From Phycomyces nitens (Eukaryota; Mucoromycota; Mucoromycetes; Mucorales; Phycomycetaceae), in the NCBI GenBank assembly GCA_022702545.1, contig JAHRBC010000005.1, positions 1,984,001-2,048,000 of the forward strand: a DNA stretch of 64,000 bases. Direction: 5' to 3'. This document shows positions 58,758 through 64,000 of the stretch, piece by piece (the first letter of the stretch is position 1; each line of letters opens with the position of its first letter). Position numbers and translations under genes: made by a program. Under the pieces are notes generated by a model. That model made no database searches and was not told the DNA's origin. It saw only the letters and a list, made by a program, of their open reading frames with translations.

Positions 58758-59820
58758 TATCATTTTTTTACGAGAATAACGTATGAAAGAAAGTATTAGA
58801 AATTGGACAAATCTTTGTAGAGATTCCCGTCAAGTTTCCAAAGTAATATCAATGATAATAGTATTGGTGACATATTTATTGAAAATAAGCACATCTCTTA
58901 TCAGCCAAAAACCTTTTGAGACATGTGTAATAATGAATATTATGTAGAGACAATAAATAGCAAAGAAAGGATGTTTATTGATGGAAATAAACAGATTTAG
59001 TTGAGCAAAAATATCCCCGTTTATAAAAGAAAATAATACTAGAGAAGTATTGAGATAAAGAGTTGGTCAAAACAAGACATGTGAAAGGCATCAGGCATAC
59101 TGACGAGTACAAATCTTGGGGAACTGATTGTTGGACCATCTTGAAACACTTAAAGTCTAATGTCCTGAAAAGGCTTTAAAAGGCTTGTGCCTAAACTTTG
59201 GCTATTATTATATAATTGTGTTATTGATATCTATTTATTGATGTTCCTTTTTGATGACTTTTTCATTTAATATGTTTTCGAAAGAGGGTTTGGTTACCAG
59301 TGCTATTGAAAATACCTCCCCTTTTTTAATTGAACCAATCCGAGATATTTGACCATGACAGACACAGTGTAATATGTTCCAAAGTAAAAGCAAGTGTGTC
59401 CTATAGACACGTTTAAAAGGATATATCGAACAATCCCTTGTACAAATGGACAAAGATCATTAATAGACACTCAAAAATCACTCTTTATCATTATGCCTAA
59501 TATGAATATCCTTTTGTGAAGAACCTGTCAAAGGTAAAAGACAGTCGCTTATAGTCTGTCTTCTTTGTTGTTCTCTAGGCGAGTCTTTGATGGCTACTCT
59601 TTGAATACAACTATAAATGACAATCAATGTCTGGTTAAAGATCATAATTATATTAAAATGTCAGTCACGGCATCGTCTTATCGCAATAACCATGCGAGTT
59701 AGACAACTGGCGGTTGTTTGACCTGACAAAAAAAAAGCCCATTTTTTGTTGCTCCCTAACCCCTTTTCTATCTCTCTTTCATCTCTACCTTTGCGCACTT
59801 TTGAATATCTTTGATAGAAG
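58758..59820. other. Intergenic DNA between TFB2 and the SCAMP gene
   Basis: About 1.06 kb, AT-rich, with no supportable coding frame. The last hundred bases carry a CT-rich leader (CTATCTCTCTTTCATCTC) before the SCAMP start codon. Confidence 0.6.
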
Positions 59821-60838
59821 ATGGCTTACAAGAGTCCTTTCGAAGATGCTTCTAATCCTTTCCAAGATCCCTCAATCACCTCTGCATTGAATTCCAACAG
59901 GGAGGAAATGAGTTACAGCCTCGATGCAGATCCCACACATCATGATGACTTTTCAGGAACATCTTATCAACATCTCTCGGACACCCATGACCCTTATGGA
60001 AGCTCGTTTACACCCAAGGCCCCCGAGCCAGTAGGAGAGGACCTGGTGGCCAAAGAAGAATCTTTGCGTCAAAAGGAACGCGAACTGGCAGAAAGAGAGC
60101 GTATCTTGGAACAGCAACAGCTGCGACGCCAAGGAGGAGGAATGAACAACTTCCCGCCCTGTTTTCCACTCATGTACCTGGATATCCCAGCAGAAATCCC
60201 CCCGGAGCATCAATGGACAGTGTGGTGGATATACCGTGAATGGCTCTTGTTTGAATTGACATTGGTGCTCAATTTCATTGCCTGTCTGTGCGTCCTATTC
60301 TCGCACCCAGCCTCTGTGACCAGCGGCCCAACCGATTTGGGCATATCGTTGACAGAGATGTTCACCCATACCCTTGCTAGCTTCTTTCTCTGGTATAGAC
60401 CTGCCTACAATGCTTACATGAAAGATGTATCGCTTTACTACTGTAAGTGCTAAATGCTGTCTCAAGGCTTGTATATATCCAACATCTCAAACTCTTTTGT
60501 AGTCTCTTTCTTTATCTTTAATGGTTTCCATATCCTCTACACTTTTTACAAGGCAGTCGGCATTCCTTCTACGTAAGTTTCTCTAAAAGACATATTTTGT
60601 ATTGACTCTTGATATTAGGGGTGGTGCTGGTCTGATTCTGTTGGTTTCCTTGTTCTCGGATGGTTTTATTGTCACTGGTATATTTACATTACTGGCTGCC
60701 ATCTGCTGGTTGGTCATGGGATTTGGGGCAATCTACCTTTACAAGCGAACCTATGACCATTACAAATCTACCGGACACACCTTTAGTGAGGCCAAGCAAG
60801 AAGCATTTGTACGCATGGGTCGTTCTGCTTATACCTAA
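59821..60838 (+). CDS. SCAMP family membrane-trafficking protein
   Basis: Three exons, 59821-60442, 60503-60572 and 60619-60838, give 303 aa. SCAMPs are four-pass proteins of recycling endosomes and post-Golgi vesicles. Seen: an N-terminal cytosolic part with one NPF motif (SNPFQDPS), which typically binds EH domains, a charged coiled coil (about residues 75-103: EESLRQKERELAERERILEQQQ), then four hydrophobic segments. The conserved loop LWYRPAYNAYMKD lies between the second and third. A C-terminal cytosolic tail follows the fourth. Fungal copies are known from early-diverging lineages and are absent from common yeasts. It lies in tandem 290 bases before the ABCD gene. Confidence 0.93.
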
Positions 60839-61128
60839 AAGAAGTATTACTTTGTGGAATCTGTCGTTTTACTTTAGAGACAGTGTTTTCTTTTTATATA
60901 CATATAAAATTATATAAAAAACCCAAACCTTCCAAACATTCACCCGTTGAACAAACAGTCATTTTACCCCGCCAGTTCTGTCCACCAAAAAGCGGGGCTT
61001 TCACATGCAAAAGTAGCTTCTTGGTTTCCATGTGATTCCCTATTTCTTGCCAATGCCTCTATATCTTCCTATCGCTCTTTTCTTTTCTTTCTCCTTCTTC
61101 TCTTCTTTAGAGACACAAAGGATTTGAT

Positions 61129-63896
61129 ATGCAGATCCACTCCAAACCGATCTCTGGCCAGTCATGGCTCCAGAAGAATAAGATACTTGCCTTGTCGTCT
61201 CTTCTGGCTGCTGCTGCTGCTGCTGCATACCAGACCAAGCGAGCAAAAAGCAAATCTACGAATGGCGTACTCAAAGAAACCACTCAGGACACCTTTAGAC
61301 GCCACAAAAAGATATTCCCAGTATCCGATCTAAATGCCAAAGTGGGCGTCAACAATGAGTTTAAACGACAACTCAAAGCCATTGCCACCATCATCTTTCC
61401 TCATTGGCACACCAAAGAAGCGTTTTTGTTGATCCTTCATTCAATCTTCTTGATCCTCAGAACTTACCTTAGTGTCGTCGTAGCGCGTCTAGATGGTCGT
61501 ATTGTCAGAGATCTGGTCCGTACTTGTTTGTATACTTTTCTTCTTCTTCTTCTTCTTCTTCTATCTGACATGTCAGGGGGTTGGGACCAATGCATCTTTG
61601 TCTATAGGTTAATGGAGATGGTAAAGAATTCCTGAGAGGCTTAGGATATTGGTTTGCAATTGCTATCCCTGCAACATATACCAACAGTATGGTGAGTAGC
61701 CATCAGTAGATAAAACAAGAGAGATATCTGATAATAATGAATATTCGGTGGGGGGTACGTGTACACATAGATCCGCTATCTTCAATCAAAGCTGTCAATC
61801 GGCTTCCGCACTCGGTTGACACGTTACGTACACGACCTTTATCTTGACCCTCAGCGTACCTTTTACAAGGTTATCAATCTGGATGGCCGTATACAGGGAG
61901 CAGATCAGTAAGGATTGAACTTTGGTTTGCAGACATGTCAGATATTGAGTATATTTTACGCGTAGGTACATCACAACTGATGTAGCAAAGTTTTGTGATA
62001 CCCTTGCCTCTCTATACTCCAATCTTGCCAAACCAATGCTAGATACACTTATCTTCAACTACCAACTCGTCAAGTCTATTGGTGTTGCTGGCACATTCGG
62101 TCTTACTGTCAATTACTTTGTTACTGCTCGTATCTTGCGTGCCGTAACGCCTTCTTTTGGTAGATTGGCTGCTATTGAGGCAAAATTGGAGGTAAAATAA
62201 TTCTCAAAAAAAATGGATTACGTACGTAAAACACAATCAATTGAACCATTACGTGTCTATTAAAAAAAGGGAGACTTCCGTGCTGCCCACACTCGCCTCA
62301 TCACAAATGCAGAGGAGATTGCATTCTACAATGGAGCCACTCTGGAGCACTCCATCCTTGACAAAGCATATACCCGTCTGATCAAGCATATCAATACCAT
62401 CTACAAGATCAGAATCAGCTACAATATGTTTGAGGACTTTTTGATTAAATATGCCTGGAGTGCATTTGGTTTGGGTCTGTGCTCTATCCCTGTATTCTTA
62501 CCAGATCTGGCTGGCCAACGTTCAGTAGCGGCTGCTGCTGCATCTGAAGGATCGGATGAGAATGCAAAGGTTGGATCTCACACACGTGGATTTATCACCA
62601 ACAAGAGGTAGGCAATATTGGATAAAGATGTTTGTTGATATTAACTATATTACAGACTTTTAATCTCATTGGCAGATGCAGGTGGAAGAATGATGTACTC
62701 TTACAAGGAGTTGGCAGAATTGGCAGGTTACACATCGCGTGTCTATGGTCTCCTGTCTGTCCTGCATGCACTCCATGCATCAGAATATGACGGACCCAAG
62801 GATGTTCGCCGCTTTGGTCTCACAAACATCAAGGGAAATGTCAACATTGGCATAGACGGCATCAAATTCGAAAATGTCCCTATCGTTGCTCCTTCTTCAG
62901 GACCAGACAACGTTGGAGAGCTCTTGGTCGACGATCTTTCCCTTGATGTCCTTCCTGGAGAGCATTTGATGATAACAGGTCCTAATGGTGTCGGAAAGAC
63001 CGCAGTCGCTCGTGTCATTGCTTCTTTGTGGCCCGTGTTTGGTACGCTTCTCATGTTAAATACACACCACTCGATACAAAATTATTAATTCAAAAGTGAA
63101 AACGTAGAGGGCAAGCTTTCCAAGCCCTATGACAAGGATATCTTTTATATTCCTCAGCGTCCTTACCTCAGTCTTGGTACTCTGAGAGATCAGTAAGTAT
63201 ACCTAATGGCTGTCAAATAATGAATTACCTAGCTCTCTTGGTTAACACGTCTATCTAGGGTTATCTATCCTCATTCTCATGAAGATATGAAGAAGAGCGG
63301 ACGAACAGAAGAAGAACTTATGGACATTCTAAAAGTTGTTCATTTGGCCTATATTCCTGACCGTGAAGGTGGATGGGAGACTAAGAAGGAGTGGAAGGAT
63401 GTATTCTCTGGTGGAGAGAAGCAGCGCGTAAGTTCCAAAGATATTTTTCAAAAAAAAATGTCATTTAGATATATTAACACACCTTCATAGATTGGAATGG
63501 CCCGTTTGTTCTATCACCACCCCAAATATGCTGTACTTGATGAGTGTACCAGTGCTGTGTCTACTGATGTTGAAGGACTCATGTACGCACATGCCAAGGA
63601 CATGGGAATCAGTAGGTTCTATCTGTTAAAGACAAAGAAAGAGGCACACTCACCTTTATTATATTAAAATAGCTCTCTTGACCATCTCTCATCGTCCTGC
63701 TCTGTTCAAGTATCACAAACATATCCTTCGACTGACTGGTAACCACGGAGAATGGGAAATGGAAGCCCTTGGCACAAAAGAGCAGAAGCAATCAATCGGT
63801 AAAGAGATGACTTCACTCGAGGCCAAGCTTCAAGAAGTTGAATCTCTCAAGGCTCGCCTGATTGCCATTGATAATGAGTTGAGTTTAAAGATCTAG
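61129..63896 (+). CDS. Peroxisomal ABC half-transporter, ABCD family (fatty acyl-CoA import)
   Basis: Ten exons: 61129-61515, 61608-61691, 61771-61907, 61966-62191, 62270-62607, 62656-63041, 63108-63192, 63259-63427, 63491-63611, 63673-63896, giving 718 aa, a normal half-transporter length. Family role: dimers (ALDP/PXA type) bring long-chain acyl-CoA into peroxisomes for beta-oxidation. Seen: N-terminal transmembrane domain with [13 protein letters not shown] and the EAA-like [11 protein letters not shown]; nucleotide-binding domain with Walker [10 protein letters not shown]-loop [15 protein letters not shown], signature FSGGEKQR, Walker [13 protein letters not shown] and switch His in TISHR; a C-terminal coiled coil. 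All motifs are intact. Substrate is inferred from the family. Confidence 0.96.
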
Positions 63897-64000
63897 AGCA
63901 AATAGTTTTTATCTCTTTTTTATGTACACCTTTTTTTCTTCTATACGTATAAAATATCAGAAAATATAAACACTATAGTACTTGTCTATCCATGTACAAA
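63897..64000 (+). other. 3' flank of the ABCD gene
   Basis: About 100 AT-rich bases after the stop codon, probably 3' UTR; AATATAAA-type polyadenylation context occurs near 63963. The window ends here. Confidence 0.4.

Overview
The window looks like nuclear DNA of an early-diverging filamentous fungus. It is AT-rich and gene-sparse, and its genes carry many introns of about 40-100 nt with GTAAG-type donors (up to 14 exons per gene). Gene content fits Mucoromycota, probably Mucorales: GDP-L-fucose synthase (fucose is a known wall sugar of this group), a Tps2-type trehalose phosphatase and a sphingomyelin-synthase-like lipid enzyme. The group assignment is inference; no rRNA or other taxonomic marker is present.

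Conserved genes lie in blocks. 0.1-2.4 kb: mitochondrial Xaa-Pro aminopeptidase (Icp55/XPNPEP3 type). 17.3-33.6 kb: secreted GH20 beta-N-acetylhexosaminidase converging on TPS2-type trehalose-6-phosphate phosphatase; a PAP2_C-type membrane lipid enzyme; GDP-L-fucose synthase divergent from SEC24 (COPII coat); RPB12, which converges on SEC24. 56.6-63.9 kb: TFIIH subunit TFB2, a SCAMP membrane-trafficking protein and a peroxisomal ABCD half-transporter. All exon joins given here were placed by eye, and in every conserved gene the summed lengths keep frame.

The rest is mobile or low-complexity DNA. 3.68-9.1 kb: a tRNA-Arg(CCT) gene with a Ty3/Gypsy element (identical 311-bp LTRs, gag, protease-RT and RNase H-integrase in three frames) beginning 24 bp beyond its 3' end. 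9.1-17.3 kb: decayed DNA with a Tc1-like remnant between long inverted arms, tRNA-derived SINE-like sequences and dispersed repeats. 36.5-43.4 kb: an intronless, GC-richer 699-codon gene of unknown function, then duplicated intron-like modules and long simple repeats. 44-51.7 kb: several Tc1/mariner-like transposons in different decay stages, two of them split by solo LTRs. 52.5-55.6 kb: two TA-flanked MITEs bracketing a broken F-box/LRR gene.

The cellular genes share only broad themes: secretory pathway and wall (SEC24, SCAMP, fucose synthase, hexosaminidase), stress carbohydrate (TPS2), lipid and peroxisome (PAP2_C, ABCD) and core transcription (RPB12, TFB2). The least explained loci are the 36.5-kb gene with its downstream modules and the MITE-bracketed F-box gene.
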